Assembly (NCBI RefSeq): GCF_009296265.1
Contig: NZ_WBJS01000004.1
Span: 389,267-453,266, forward strand
Direction of reading: 5' to 3'
From: Thioclava sp. JE_KL1
GTDB taxonomy: Bacteria > Pseudomonadota > Alphaproteobacteria > Rhodobacterales > Rhodobacteraceae
DNA: 64,000 bases
Below the pieces are notes generated by a model, which did not search any database, had not been told where the DNA came from, and was given only the letters and a program-made list of their open reading frames with translations. Below, in pieces: positions 54,576 through 63,851 of this stretch (position 1 is its first letter; each line of letters begins with the position of its first letter). The translations under genes were made by a program, and so were the position numbers.

Positions 54576-55631
54576 ATGCGCAAACTGATCATTCTGGTGC
54601 TGGTCGCGACGCTGGCCTATTGCGGCTACTGGTTTTACGGCGCGCATAAGATCGAAAACGGAGCTCGCGACATGCTCGCGCAGGCCCGGCAGGAAGGCTG
54701 GGGCGATGCGCAATCGGTCTCTCTGGCGGGCTTCCCCTCGCGCTTCGATCTGACCTTCGACAAGCCCGAACTGAAGGATCAGGGCGGCCTGTGGCACTGG
54801 AGCGCGCCCTTCGCGCAACTCTTCGCACTCGGATACGAACCCAACAAAGTGATCGCCTACCTGCCCTCAGGCCAGTCACTGCAACTGGGCGATCAAAGCT
54901 ACAAGCTGACGCAAGAGGACATGCGCGCCTCGCTGACGGTGGGCTATTCAACCGCGCTGCCGCTGGAGCGGGCGATCGCCGTGATCTCCGCTCCGGTGCT
55001 GACGCCCACGGGCGAAACGTCCCCCGCGCTTTCGGCCGATCAGCTGCGCCTCGCCATCGAGCGCAAGGACAAGGCACAGGGCGCGCTTGGCGGCTCGGCG
55101 CAAGCCGCCGATCTGGTGATGCCCGCCGCCGCCTATCGGCTGGGCGCGGAGGCGAAGTCGCTGAAACTCCCCGCCGATCTGCTCGAGCGGGTCGACCCGA
55201 AGGGCAAGCTGCCCGACACCATCGCACGCATCCATTTCGACGCGCTCATGGGCACGCGCGAGCCGATCGACCAAAGCGCGCTGGAAGCGGGTCTGCCGGG
55301 GCTGATGACGTTCTCGGTTACGGATCTGTCGCTGAGCTGGGGCGGCAACGATGTCTCGGTCGAGGGCAACCTGACCGTCGATCCCTCGGGCTATCCCGAC
55401 GGCACACTGACGATCCGCTCCGCCACGTGGCGCAATTGGGTCGGCATCGCGCAGAGCATGGGGCTGATCGGCAAGGACCAGGAGAAGCTCGTGACCGGGA
55501 TCGGCGCAATGTTGGCCGCGAAGAACCCCGACGGCGCGCTGGAAGTGCCGCTTGTCTTCAAGGACGGGCAGATGAACCTCGGCCCGGTGCCGCTCGGCCC
55601 CGCACCGCAACTGATCGCCCAGCGTCAATAA
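54576..55631 (+). CDS. DUF2125 family protein
   Basis: 351 residues. An N-terminal hydrophobic helix (about 3-22) anchors or exports it; the rest is a beta-rich domain with EGWGDAQSVSLAGFPSRFDL, a signature of DUF2125 proteins. The family is widespread in alphaproteobacteria and has no assigned role; membrane-proximal lipid or envelope functions have been guessed. GAGGCGAAG precedes the ATG. It ends three bases from the convergent extensin-like gene. Confidence 0.85.
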   Translation: MRKLIILVLVATLAYCGYWFYGAHKIENGARDMLAQARQEGWGDAQSVSLAGFPSRFDLTFDKPELKDQGGLWHWSAPFAQLFALGYEPNKVIAYLPSGQSLQLGDQSYKLTQEDMRASLTVGYSTALPLERAIAVISAPVLTPTGETSPALSADQLRLAIERKDKAQGALGGSAQAADLVMPAAAYRLGAEAKSLKLPADLLERVDPKGKLPDTIARIHFDALMGTREPIDQSALEAGLPGLMTFSVTDLSLSWGGNDVSVEGNLTVDPSGYPDGTLTIRSATWRNWVGIAQSMGLIGKDQEKLVTGIGAMLAAKNPDGALEVPLVFKDGQMNLGPVPLGPAPQLIAQRQ

Positions 55632-55634
55632 AGG

Positions 55635-56258
55635 TTAACGACAGTAAGTGCCATTTCGATAGCGGGCCACATCGACATGGATGTGGTCCTGATGGAAGCG
55701 ATCCGATCTCGGGCCGAGCACGGTGCCGAACGGACCGCAGGCCGATTTGTGCATCTTCTTGATCACGCGGCCCTTGCGCCAATCCTTCAGCACGGTCAGC
55801 GTCTTGCCGTTGCGCAGGACCACGCCCGAGACGTCGATCGCGTTGCCCTTGGCATGCTCGGACAGCTTCGCGCCGGGCTGCGAATTGCGGCTCCGGCAGG
55901 AATAGGAGGCTGCGATGCGGATCGCCTCGATCCCGCCGCCGCGCCGTCCCACCGCCGGTTTGATCCCGCGATCGACCCAGCGCTTAAAGGACTTTGCCGC
56001 CGAGCAATTCACCCGAACCGGCGAGGTCAGACGGATACCGGAGACGGAGGTGATCTGAACCGGACCGGCGATGCCGCAGCGCCCCGGCCCGTCGATCGGC
56101 GCGATATGCGCGCCTTCCAACCCAGCAATGCCGCAAAGCTCACCCGACGAGGAATAGCGCGCCGAGCGCCTGTCGTCGCCGCGCCCGCAGGACCCAAGCG
56201 CGACCACCGCTGCCAAGGCAATCAGCGCGACCGCCTTGTTACGACCGATGGCGCTCAT
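55635..56258 (-). CDS. extensin-like C-terminal domain lipoprotein
   Basis: 207 residues. A lipoprotein signal ends in LGSC (Cys24). The domain holds CGIAG repeats with paired Cys, SEHAKGNAIDV and FHQDHIHVD, the His/Asp pattern of zinc LAS-type peptidases (D-Ala-D-Ala carboxypeptidase-like). A peptidoglycan-trimming role is plausible. Its ATG overlaps the tyrC stop (56255-56258), so it is the third gene of a hisC-tyrC unit. Confidence 0.85.
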   Translation of the reverse strand: MSAIGRNKAVALIALAAVVALGSCGRGDDRRSARYSSSGELCGIAGLEGAHIAPIDGPGRCGIAGPVQITSVSGIRLTSPVRVNCSAAKSFKRWVDRGIKPAVGRRGGGIEAIRIAASYSCRSRNSQPGAKLSEHAKGNAIDVSGVVLRNGKTLTVLKDWRKGRVIKKMHKSACGPFGTVLGPRSDRFHQDHIHVDVARYRNGTYCR

Positions 56259-57181
56259 GCGTCTTTCTTCGGCGCACCGCGCCCGAAATCGGGCGCATCC
56301 GTATCCTGCCCGGCCTCGATGATGCCGCGGCGGATCGCGCGGGTGCGCGTGAAGTAGTCGTGCAGCATGTCGCCATCGCCCATGCGGATCGCGCGCTGCA
56401 ACATGAACAGCTCTTCGGTGAAGCGGCCAAGGATATCGAGCGTGGCTTCCTTGTTGGTCAGGAAGACGTCACGCCACATCGTCGGGTCCGAGGCCGCGAT
56501 CCGGGTGAAATCACGGAAACCCGTAGCGGAATATTTGATGACTTCTTCGTGGGTTACACGACGAAGGTGATCCGCCACACCGACCATCGTATAGGCAATC
56601 AGGTGCGGTGTATGCGACACGACCGAGAGCACGAGATCATGGTGATCGGGCGCCATCTCGTCGGTATTCGCGCCCATCGCCTCGACCAGCGACTTCAGCC
56701 GGGTCAGCGCCTCGGGGTCCGTGCCCTCGATCGGCGTAAACAGCCACCAGCGATTGGCGAAAAGCGTCGCAAAGCCCGAGCGCGGGCCGGACTGCTCCGT
56801 CCCTGCCAGCGGGTGGCCGGGGATGAAATGCACGCCTTCGGGCACATGCGGGCCGACCGCGTCGATCACCGCGCGCTTGACTGAGCCGACATCGGTGATC
56901 GTAGCCCCGGGGGCCAGATGCGGCGCGATCTCTTCGGCGATCTTCGCCATCGCGCCGACCGGCACGCAGAGCACCACCAGATCCGCGCCCGCGACGGCCT
57001 CGGCAGCGGTCTCATAGACGGCATCGACCAGCCCGATCTCCAGCGCGGTGTCGCGCGTCTCGGCGGAGCGCGCATGACCGACGATCTCGCCCGCCAGGCC
57101 CTTCTCGCGCATCGCGTGGGCCATCGACGAGGCGATCAGGCCGAGCCCGATCAGCGCGACCCGCTGGTAGAGCTGGCTCAT
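56255..57181 (-). CDS. tyrC: prephenate/arogenate dehydrogenase family protein
   Basis: 308 residues. The NAD-binding [14 protein letters not shown] replaces the usual GxGxxG with GLGLIAS, as in alphaproteobacterial Tyr[27 protein letters not shown] and [12 protein letters not shown] are catalytic-site signatures. It oxidises prephenate or arogenate for tyrosine synthesis. The start at 57181 overlaps the hisC stop by four bases. Confidence 0.93.
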   Translation of the reverse strand: MSQLYQRVALIGLGLIASSMAHAMREKGLAGEIVGHARSAETRDTALEIGLVDAVYETAAEAVAGADLVVLCVPVGAMAKIAEEIAPHLAPGATITDVGSVKRAVIDAVGPHVPEGVHFIPGHPLAGTEQSGPRSGFATLFANRWWLFTPIEGTDPEALTRLKSLVEAMGANTDEMAPDHHDLVLSVVSHTPHLIAYTMVGVADHLRRVTHEEVIKYSATGFRDFTRIAASDPTMWRDVFLTNKEATLDILGRFTEELFMLQRAIRMGDGDMLHDYFTRTRAIRRGIIEAGQDTDAPDFGRGAPKKDA

Positions 57182-58278
57182 CTGGGCACCTCGATCCCGC
57201 CTGCCTTGAAGACGCCGATCAGATGCGCCACGCGACGGCACGACGGTTCGTCGCCCACCGTGATGCGCAGGCAGTTGGGCAGGTTATAGCCCGCGACCCG
57301 GCGCACGATGATCCCTTCGGATTTCAGGTAGGTATCGCAATCGGCAGCCTCCTGCTCGGAGGCGAGACGCGCGAGGATGAAGTTCGCCGTGGAAGTATCT
57401 GACGGAACGCCCTTTTCCGCCAGCGCTTCGGCCAGCCACGCGCGCAGGCGCGTGTTGTCATCGCGGCATTTGTTGACCCAGTCCTGATCGCGCACGGCGG
57501 CCTCTGCAGTCTCCTGCTGCGCGGTCGAGAGGTTGAACGGCCCACGGATGCGGTTGAGCACGTCGATCACTTCGCGCGAGCCGTAGCCCCAGCCGACGCG
57601 CAGCCCGCCGAGACCGTAGATCTTCGAGAAGGTCCGCGTCATGAAGACATTGGGCAGGCGCGTCGCCAGCTCCGCCCCGCCGTCATAGCCTTCGACATAT
57701 TCCGCATAGGCCGCGTCGATCACCAGCAGCGCGCCTTTCGGCAGCCCCGCCGCCAGCCGCTCCAGCTCCGCCAGCTGGATCATCGTGCCAGTCGGGTTGT
57801 TCGGATTGGCGAGGAAGACGAGCTTGGTCTTCTTGGTGCAGGCGCTCAGGATCGCATCGACATCGGTCGTGCGGTCGCGCTCCTTGACCTCGATCGGCGT
57901 GCCGCCCGCGGCCATGGTCGAGATGCGATACATCAGGAAGCCGTGCTCGGTGAACACCACCTCGTCGCGCGCGCCGACATAGGCCTGGCACAGGAAGTGG
58001 ATGATCTCGTCCGAGCCCACGCCGCAGATGATCCGGTCGGGGTCGAGCTTATGCACCTCGCCGATCGCCGTGCGCAGCTTGGCGTGGTCGGTCGGGGGGT
58101 AGCGATGCATCGAATGGGCGCATTTCGCGAACGCGTCCTTGGCCTTGTCAGAGGGGCCGAACGGGTTCTCGTTCGAGCTGAGTTTGACGGCATCGGTGCG
58201 CCCCGCCACATGGGAGGCGCCGCCCTGATAGAGCTCGATGTCCATAATACCGGGCTGGGGGCGAATATGCGTGGTCAT
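57178..58278 (-). CDS. hisC: histidinol-phosphate aminotransferase
   Basis: 366 residues from the ATG at 58278 with CAGGAG before it. PLP Lys in [28 protein letters not shown] and [11 protein letters not shown] are family hallmarks. HisC proteins next to tyrC often also transaminate aromatic keto acids or prephenate, which fits the shared operon. Confidence 0.94.
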   Translation of the reverse strand: MTTHIRPQPGIMDIELYQGGASHVAGRTDAVKLSSNENPFGPSDKAKDAFAKCAHSMHRYPPTDHAKLRTAIGEVHKLDPDRIICGVGSDEIIHFLCQAYVGARDEVVFTEHGFLMYRISTMAAGGTPIEVKERDRTTDVDAILSACTKKTKLVFLANPNNPTGTMIQLAELERLAAGLPKGALLVIDAAYAEYVEGYDGGAELATRLPNVFMTRTFSKIYGLGGLRVGWGYGSREVIDVLNRIRGPFNLSTAQQETAEAAVRDQDWVNKCRDDNTRLRAWLAEALAEKGVPSDTSTANFILARLASEQEAADCDTYLKSEGIIVRRVAGYNLPNCLRITVGDEPSCRRVAHLIGVFKAGGIEVPR

Positions 58279-58408
58279 TGTGCACTCCTGAATCGTGGCC
58301 CGAGTTCTATCCGCCATGGCGCGACAGGGCTAGTGAGAAGATCACCCGCATAGCAGACGCGGCAGGGATGCAACGGGTGAGAGGCAATCCCCGCCCGGAT
58401 CAGCCGCG

Positions 58409-58535
58409 CAGCGGCCCGGGCAGCGCCCGACCGCCCCCTCGGGCGGGCGCTTTGGTGGCGTCAGCGCGCGGATCGAGGTTGTCCGGATTTCGCGAGATAA
58501 AGCGAAGACCACGAAACGGGGCGCGCCCACCCGGC
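58409..58535 (-). repeat. structured intergenic repeat, copy D
   Basis: On the minus strand: GGGTGGGCGCGCCCCG, then GCTTTATCTCGCGAAATCCG, GACGCCACCAAAGCG and GGTCGGGCGCTGCCCGGG. Order and spacing match copies A and B, with more divergence. It lies in the 363-base gap between hisC and rpsD, which otherwise holds only the rpsD terminator. Confidence 0.5.
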
Positions 58536-58576
58536 GGTCAGGCCCTGCCCTCGGCTCGTATCGCGCCGCCCCATCG

Positions 58577-58615
58577 CCCAAAAGAAAAAGGCCGCGCCCC
58601 GGGGGCACGGCCTTT
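58577..58615 (-). terminator. rpsD terminator
   Basis: On the minus strand AAAGGCCGTGCCCC pairs with GGGGCGCGGCCTTT (one mismatch), followed by TTCTTTT. Confidence 0.85.
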
Positions 58616-58641
58616 CCGAATGATCGGCGAAGACTGAGAGA

Positions 58642-59262
58642 TCAGTTCTTCGCGTAGAATTCGACCACGAGGTTCGGTTCCATCTGAACCGCGAAGGGCA
58701 CGTCGGACAGAGCCGGGGTGCGCACGAATTTCGCGGTCAGTTTGTTGTGGTCGACTTCGAGGTAATCCGGAACGTCGCGCTCGGGCGACTGAACGGCTTC
58801 GAGAACCAGAGCCATCTGCTTGGACTTCTCGCGGACTTCCACCACGTCGCCTTCTTTCAGGCGGTAGGAGGGGATGTTCACTTTCTTGCCGTTCACGAGC
58901 ACGTGGCCGTGGTTCACGAACTGGCGCGCAGCGAAGACGGTCGGAACGAACTTGGCGCGGTAGACCAGCGCGTCGAGGCGGCGCTCGAGCAGACCGATCA
59001 GGTTTTCACCGGTGTCGCCCTTCACACGCTCGGCTTCGGCGTAGATGCGGCGGAACTGCTTCTCGGTCAGGTCGCCGTAATGGCCCTTCAGCTTCTGCTT
59101 GGCGCGGAGCTGGATACCGAAGTCGGACAGTTTGCCCTTGCGGCGCTGACCGTGCTGGCCGGGGCCGTATTCACGACGGTTGACGGGCGACTTGGCGCGG
59201 CCCCAGATGTTCTCGCCCATGCGGCGGTCGATTTTGTACTTGGCAGACGTGCGTTTGGTCAC
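58642..59262 (-). CDS. rpsD: 30S ribosomal protein S4
   Basis: 206 residues, typical length. The N-terminal region lacks the zinc Cys of some S4 proteins, as is normal in alphaproteobacteria. [20 protein letters not shown], the S4 RNA-binding domain ([31 protein letters not shown] in parts) and VVEFYAKN at the end identify it. S4 nucleates 30S assembly. It is a single-gene unit with its own promoter and terminator. Confidence 0.98.
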   Translation of the reverse strand: MTKRTSAKYKIDRRMGENIWGRAKSPVNRREYGPGQHGQRRKGKLSDFGIQLRAKQKLKGHYGDLTEKQFRRIYAEAERVKGDTGENLIGLLERRLDALVYRAKFVPTVFAARQFVNHGHVLVNGKKVNIPSYRLKEGDVVEVREKSKQMALVLEAVQSPERDVPDYLEVDHNKLTAKFVRTPALSDVPFAVQMEPNLVVEFYAKN

Positions 59263-59399
59263 GGCTGATCTCCTTCATTATAGTTTCGAAGGGCGTTGTC
59301 CTCCTCCGGGCCTCGCGGCGACCGGCGACAGGTTTCCTCTTGCGAGGTCCACCAACACCAATGAATAATCCCGGCAACTCGCGTCACCGGAATGGCGGG

Positions 59400-59427
59400 C
59401 TTATACAGCGGCGCGCGCGGGTGTCAA
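59400..59427 (-). promoter_or_regulatory. sigma-70-type promoter of rpsD
   Basis: On the minus strand TTGACA (59427-59422), 16 bases, TATAAG (59405-59400). The leader would be ~130 bases, long enough for S4 autogenous control, though no known structure was recognised. Confidence 0.7.
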
Positions 59428-59704
59428 CCACTCCGGGCGCCACATCGGTGCCGCGCGAAGCCAGCCGCTCGTCTCCCCTACTCTTCTGAGTTGCCCCGGA
59501 ACGCCACATCCTCGCAGTTTCGTGAGTGCTTTGTGTTCGCCACCCCCCTGTTCAGAGCAACATTTCAAGCCATGATTGCGCTAACGGGACGCGTACCGGA
59601 TGCGCGTCACGGCGCTGTCCTGTCCGTAACCGGCACAGGCGGCGCGCTGGGGCAAGGCGATGCCACCCCACGGGAGGAACCCATCCGGCCTTAGGAGGAT
59701 TATA
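59428..59704 (+). other. upstream region of the sugar ABC importer
   Basis: About 280 bases without a gene. TTGCGCTAACG at 59576-59586 resembles half of a LacI-family operator, the regulator class usual for such importers, but no matching half is present. AGGAGGATTATA before 59705 is a strong ribosome site. Confidence 0.3.
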
Positions 59705-60886
59705 ATGAAAGACATTCGTCGCTCGACGTGCGGAACCGCCGCGCGTCTCGCTGGAACCAGCGTTCTCGCGCTTGGCCTGATTGCAGGCGCCGCGCAAGCC
59801 CAAGGTGTCACCGCCGACAGCTTCGGCGCTGATTTCTCGGCCATGGGTCAACTCAAGGACGTTGCCGCCAAAGGCAAAGGCAAAGTGGGCGTGCTGCTGC
59901 CCGACACAGCAAGCTCGGCCCGCTACACCTCGTTCGACGAGCCTTACCTGAAGAAAGCCTTCAAGGCAGCGGGCCTGTCCTCGGACGATCTGATCATCAC
60001 CAACGCCCAAGGTTCGGAAGCTGATCAGCTCACCCAGGCGCAAACCGACATCAGCCAGGGCGCGACCGTTCTGCTGATCGACCCGATCTCCTCGGGCGGC
60101 GGTGCGGCTGTCGAGAAATACGCCAAAGAGCACGGCGTCGCGGTCATCGACTATGACCGGATCACGCTTGGCGGCTCGCGCGACTATTACATCAGCTTCG
60201 ACAACGAATATGTCGGCGAGCTGATCGGCAAGGGCATGGAACAGTGCCTCAGCGACTGGAACATCGAGAAGCCGAATATCCTCGTGATGGCGGGCTCGCC
60301 CGATGACAACAACGCCACGCTGTTCAAGCAGGGCTACATGAGCGTGCTGAAGCCGAAATTCGACGATGGCAGCTACACCAATGCGGGCGAGCCCGCAGGT
60401 ACCTGGGATCCGTCGGTCGCCCGGACCACCTTCGAGCAGCAGTTCACCGCGCATCAGGACATGAACGCCGTCGTCACCCCGAATGACGACAACGCCAACG
60501 CGGTCATCTCCTATCTCAAGACGCTGAAAGTTCCGCCGAAAGCCTTCCCGACCACCGGTCAGGACGCGACGGTCACCGGCCTGCAGAACGTGCTCACCGG
60601 CTACCAGTGCGGCACCGTCTACAAGCCGATCTACCTCGAAGCTCAGGCGGCAGCGGCGCTCGCGCTCTACATGCGTGCTGGCGACACCCCGCCCGACGGC
60701 CTCGTCAACGGCAAGGTCAATGACAGCCAAGGCGGCATGGACGTGCCCTCGATCCTGCTCAAGCCGATCTGGGTCACCCCGGAGAACATGGCCGACACCG
60801 TCGTGAAAGACGGCTTCGTCGACACCTCCAAGCTTTGTGCGGGCGACGCAGCCGATGCGTGCAAAGCCGCTGGCATCGGGAACTGA
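59705..60886 (+). CDS. sugar ABC transporter substrate-binding protein (XylF-like)
   Basis: 393 residues. A signal peptide ends at AQAQ (about 33). The periplasmic-binding-protein fold of the pentose/galactose class follows: KVGVLLPDTASSARYTSFDEP, VLLIDPISSGGGAAVEKYA, DYDRITLGGSRDYYISFDNE and TTGQDATVTGLQ. The SFDNE and two-Cys C-terminus resemble xylose-binding proteins; the sugar is not proved. AGGAGG lies seven bases before the ATG. The fused ATPase-permease gene follows after six bases. Confidence 0.9.
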   Translation: MKDIRRSTCGTAARLAGTSVLALGLIAGAAQAQGVTADSFGADFSAMGQLKDVAAKGKGKVGVLLPDTASSARYTSFDEPYLKKAFKAAGLSSDDLIITNAQGSEADQLTQAQTDISQGATVLLIDPISSGGGAAVEKYAKEHGVAVIDYDRITLGGSRDYYISFDNEYVGELIGKGMEQCLSDWNIEKPNILVMAGSPDDNNATLFKQGYMSVLKPKFDDGSYTNAGEPAGTWDPSVARTTFEQQFTAHQDMNAVVTPNDDNANAVISYLKTLKVPPKAFPTTGQDATVTGLQNVLTGYQCGTVYKPIYLEAQAAAALALYMRAGDTPPDGLVNGKVNDSQGGMDVPSILLKPIWVTPENMADTVVKDGFVDTSKLCAGDAADACKAAGIGN

Positions 60887-60892
60887 TAGCCA

Positions 60893-62998
60893 ATGATGGA
60901 CACGGGTAACGGTACCGGGTCCCTGACGGAGGATCGCGACGCGATCCTCCGTATTCGGGGTCTGGAAAAGAGCTTCGGTGCAGTGCAGGCGCTCAGCGGG
61001 GTCGATTTCGACGTCCGCCCCGGCGAGGTAACGGCACTGGTCGGTGACAATGGCGCGGGCAAATCCGTGCTGACGAAAACCATCGCCGGCATCCATGAAG
61101 CCGATGGCGGCGTGATCGAATGGGAAGGCAATGACGTCCGCGTCCGCTCGCCCCGCGACAGTGCGGAGCTGGGCATCGAGGTCGTCTATCAGGACCTCGC
61201 GCTGTGCGACAATCTCGACGTCGTGCAGAACATGTTCCTCGGTCGCGAAATCCTGACCAACGGGATGCTCGACGAGGATGCGATGGAGCGCGCCGCGGCG
61301 GAGACGCTGCAAGGCTTGCGCGTGACCACGCTGCGCTCGATCCGCGCGCCGGTCTCGGCGCTTTCGGGCGGTCAGCGGCAATCGATTGCGGTCGCCAAGG
61401 CCGTGATGTGGAATTCCAAACTGGTGATCCTCGACGAGCCCACCGCGGCGCTCGGCGTGGCCCAGACCGGTCAGGTGCTGCAACTGGTGCGCCGCCTCGC
61501 CGATCAGGGTCTCGCGGTGGTGATGATCTCGCACAACCTCAACGACGTCTTCGCGGTCTCCGACCGGCTCGCGATCCTGCGTCTGGGCGAGATGGTCAGC
61601 CAGGGCCCGATCGAGGAATACGACACGCAGCGCGTGGTCGAACTGATGACCACGGGCAAATCCGATCACGTCGTCGAAGCGGGCGCGATGCGCGCCGCCG
61701 CCTCGATCGCGGCGGAGAACGCCAAGGATGTCGCGGCCCAACGCGAGGCGTCGGGCGACAGCGGCCCCTCCGCCGTGGTGGGCGCCACGACCGAGGATCA
61801 GAGCTTCTCGAGCTACCTCTCGCGCACCTGGGCGAAGATCAAGGCGGGCGAGAGCGGCGTACTTCCGGTTCTGCTGGGCTTCGTGCTGATCTCGCTGATC
61901 TTCCAGTTGCAGAACCCGAAATTCCTCTCGCCGGGGAACGTCGTGAACCTGCTCGTTCAGGGTTCGGTCTTCATGATGATCGGGATGGGACAGGTCTTTG
62001 TCCTCTTGCTGGGCGAGATCGATCTGTCGCTCGGCTTCGTGGCCGGGATCGGGGCGACGGTGGCGACGCTGCTGGTGGCGCCGGGTACCGACTGGCCCTG
62101 GTGGGCGGCGGTCGTGGCGGGCCTGGCCGTGCCTGCGGTACTGGGCATCTTCCAGGGCTCGCTGATCACGCGGCTCAAACTGCCCTCTTTCGTGGTGACG
62201 CTGGCGGGTCTTCTGGGCTTCAACGGTCTGATGATCCAACTGCTGGGCGCCGGGGGAACAATCCCAGTCGCGAGTGACACGATCAACAACTTCGCAAATG
62301 GCACGCTGAGCCCGCTGATGGGCTGGCTGATGACCGGAGCCGTGGTTCTGGTCTTCGCGATCATGACCTTCAGCAAGGATGCGAAACGTCGCAAGAGCGG
62401 CCTCGTCGCTCCGCCTATGGGTCTCACCGTCGCGAAGATCGCCGCGGCCGTAATCGCGGGTATCGTGCTGGTGACGATCTCGAACATGAACCGGGGCGTC
62501 GCGCGCTTCCCCCTCTCGGGCATGCCGTGGGTGATCCCGATCGTCTTCGCGGTGCTGCTGGCATGGTCGTTCCTGCTGGGACGGCTGAAATTCGGCCGCT
62601 ACGTCCTCGCCATCGGCGGCAATGCAGAGGCCGCGCGCCGGGCGGGCATCAACCTGCGCCTGATCCGGACCGCAGCCTTCACGCTGGCTGCCACGACGGC
62701 GGGTCTGGGCGGCATCATCTACGCTTCGCGCCTGCGCTCGATCTCCACCAGCTTCGACGGTGGCACGATCGTGCTCTATGTCGTCGCGACGGCGGTGATC
62801 GGCGGCACCTCGCTGTTCGGCGGGCGCGGCCATCCGATCCACGCGATCCTCGGCGGCGTCGTGATCGCGGCGATCGTCAACGGCATGGCGCTTCTGGGTC
62901 TGCCGGCGGCGGTGCAGCTGATGGCGACGGCGGCGGTGCTGCTCGCTTCGATCACGGTCGACGTGGTGGTGCGCCGGCGCGGCGAGACGACCCGCTAA
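60893..62998 (+). CDS. fused sugar ABC transporter ATPase-permease
   Basis: 701 residues. Residues about 18-245 are one ABC cassette: Walker A GDNGAGKSV, signature LSGGQRQ, Walker B LVILDEPTAALG, switch His in MISHNLNDVF. A ~70-residue Ala-rich linker joins it to a BPD_transp_2 permease (about 320-695) with about ten helices, LLLGEIDLSLGFVAGIGATVA and GRYVLAIGGNAEAARRAGI. In the XylFGH/FrcBCA class the ATPase and permease are normally separate, and XylG-type ATPases carry two cassettes. Here one chain holds one of each, so a dimer would make a full transporter. No frameshift is involved. A terminator follows. Confidence 0.92.
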   Translation: MMDTGNGTGSLTEDRDAILRIRGLEKSFGAVQALSGVDFDVRPGEVTALVGDNGAGKSVLTKTIAGIHEADGGVIEWEGNDVRVRSPRDSAELGIEVVYQDLALCDNLDVVQNMFLGREILTNGMLDEDAMERAAAETLQGLRVTTLRSIRAPVSALSGGQRQSIAVAKAVMWNSKLVILDEPTAALGVAQTGQVLQLVRRLADQGLAVVMISHNLNDVFAVSDRLAILRLGEMVSQGPIEEYDTQRVVELMTTGKSDHVVEAGAMRAAASIAAENAKDVAAQREASGDSGPSAVVGATTEDQSFSSYLSRTWAKIKAGESGVLPVLLGFVLISLIFQLQNPKFLSPGNVVNLLVQGSVFMMIGMGQVFVLLLGEIDLSLGFVAGIGATVATLLVAPGTDWPWWAAVVAGLAVPAVLGIFQGSLITRLKLPSFVVTLAGLLGFNGLMIQLLGAGGTIPVASDTINNFANGTLSPLMGWLMTGAVVLVFAIMTFSKDAKRRKSGLVAPPMGLTVAKIAAAVIAGIVLVTISNMNRGVARFPLSGMPWVIPIVFAVLLAWSFLLGRLKFGRYVLAIGGNAEAARRAGINLRLIRTAAFTLAATTAGLGGIIYASRLRSISTSFDGGTIVLYVVATAVIGGTSLFGGRGHPIHAILGGVVIAAIVNGMALLGLPAAVQLMATAAVLLASITVDVVVRRRGETTR

Positions 62999-63022
62999 GC
63001 CAAGCGAAACCTCTTGAAAACG

Positions 63023-63054
63023 AAACGCGCGCGAGACATCTCGCGCGCGTTTTT
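63023..63054 (+). terminator. terminator of the sugar ABC importer
   Basis: ACGCGCGCGAGA and TCTCGCGCGCGT are perfect inverted repeats, followed by TTTT. Confidence 0.9.
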
Positions 63055-63162
63055 CATTGCACCCGGCGCCCCTGCCCCACGCCGACCGGCGCCCCCGCCT
63101 GCGCCACTTCGGCCCCACGCGAGGGAAATCGCAAACCACCCGGATTTCCGCCGAAAAACCGC

Positions 63163-63191
63163 TTGTCTCCCCCCGAGACGATCCCTATACG
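63163..63191 (+). promoter_or_regulatory. promoter of tRNA-Ser
   Basis: TTGTCT (63163-63168), 17 bases, TATACG (63186-63191); the start would fall at or just before the tRNA 5' end. Confidence 0.65.
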
Positions 63192-63198
63192 GGTCCGC

Positions 63199-63288
63199 GG
63201 AGACGTGGCCGAGTGGTCGAAGGCGCTCCCCTGCTAAGGGAGTAGGCCCGGAAGGGTCTCGAGGGTTCGAATCCCTTCGTCTCCGCCA
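63199..63288 (+). tRNA. tRNA-Ser (anticodon GCU)
   Basis: GGAGACG (63199-63205) pairs with CGTCTCC (63278-63284), discriminator G, encoded CCA at 63286-63288. The anticodon arm CTCCC-CTGCTAA-GGGAG exposes GCT, a long variable arm (GGCCCGGAAGGGTC region) is typical of class II tRNA-Ser, and the T arm GAGGG-TTCGAAT-CCCTT is canonical. Confidence 0.97.
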
Positions 63289-63851
63289 TTACCCCCTGAT
63301 TTGACTAGGAAAATCGGGCATATTGACCCCCTACCCGCCAAAAATCCCGCCAAACAAAAAACGCTTGCTCGTAGCGCGGGTACTAGGTGATCAACAGCCG
63401 CACCGTTCGCAGCGCAATGTAGAGTGCTAGTTTGGCAGGCCTCCACCCTGGCCATATGCAATACCTTAGGGCGCGGCTCGGCTACCGTTCTCAACCGTCT
63501 TTTGGGCTTTTTAGCTTTAACCTTAAAAAGCCACTGGCTCTTTTCGCTCTTTCTCTCTTGATTGGATGCGTCGACTGAGGAGACCTGCCCAACGGACTGC
63601 GACAGCTTCTCAACGCTCAGTTCCTTCGCGCAGTAGAACGTCTAGATTTCGTCACACTGGACTGTCTCGGAACGGGTTCCCGTGGATCGTCCCGTTGTGG
63701 TAAGCGGCGTAGGTTGCGACCGCGCCGCTTCTATGATCGCAAGGCGCACATCAGGCTCAGTAATTCCCTGCAGGACTTCGCCATTACTGGCGAGTTGATA
63801 GCCGGAAAACCTTTGCAGGACAGCCTGCTCAATATTTTGAGCGGTTTGGGC
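63289..63851. other. low-GC accessory stretch downstream of tRNA-Ser
   Basis: GC content falls visibly against the rest of the window. There is a tandem CCCGCCAAA-AAT-CCCGCCAAA (63328-63356 region). One short plus-strand frame (63456-63578) encodes 40 residues ending in a lipobox-like ALSLLIGCVD, too short and unsupported to call a gene. No integrase is seen. Confidence 0.5.
63642..63851 (-). pseudogene. ORF remnant interrupted by the insertion sequence
   Basis: The frame reads into the insertion-sequence end at 63852. Its body (AQTAQNIEQAVLQRFSGYQL, then NGEVLQGITEPDVRLAIIEAARSQP) looks like genuine protein with ordinary composition, while the first few codons come from the element's terminal repeat. 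The natural 5' part must lie beyond the element, outside the window. Function unknown. Confidence 0.4.

Noticed and set aside
59552..63139. A 1195-codon open frame on the minus strand
   Set aside because: It is exactly antisense to the binding-protein and ATPase-permease genes, has Arg/His/Asp-rich composition with no domain, and arises from GC-rich codon bias.
63234..63494. An 86-codon minus-strand frame ending in the tRNA
   Set aside because: Its C-terminus is the reverse complement of tRNA-Ser, a well-known source of false hypothetical proteins.
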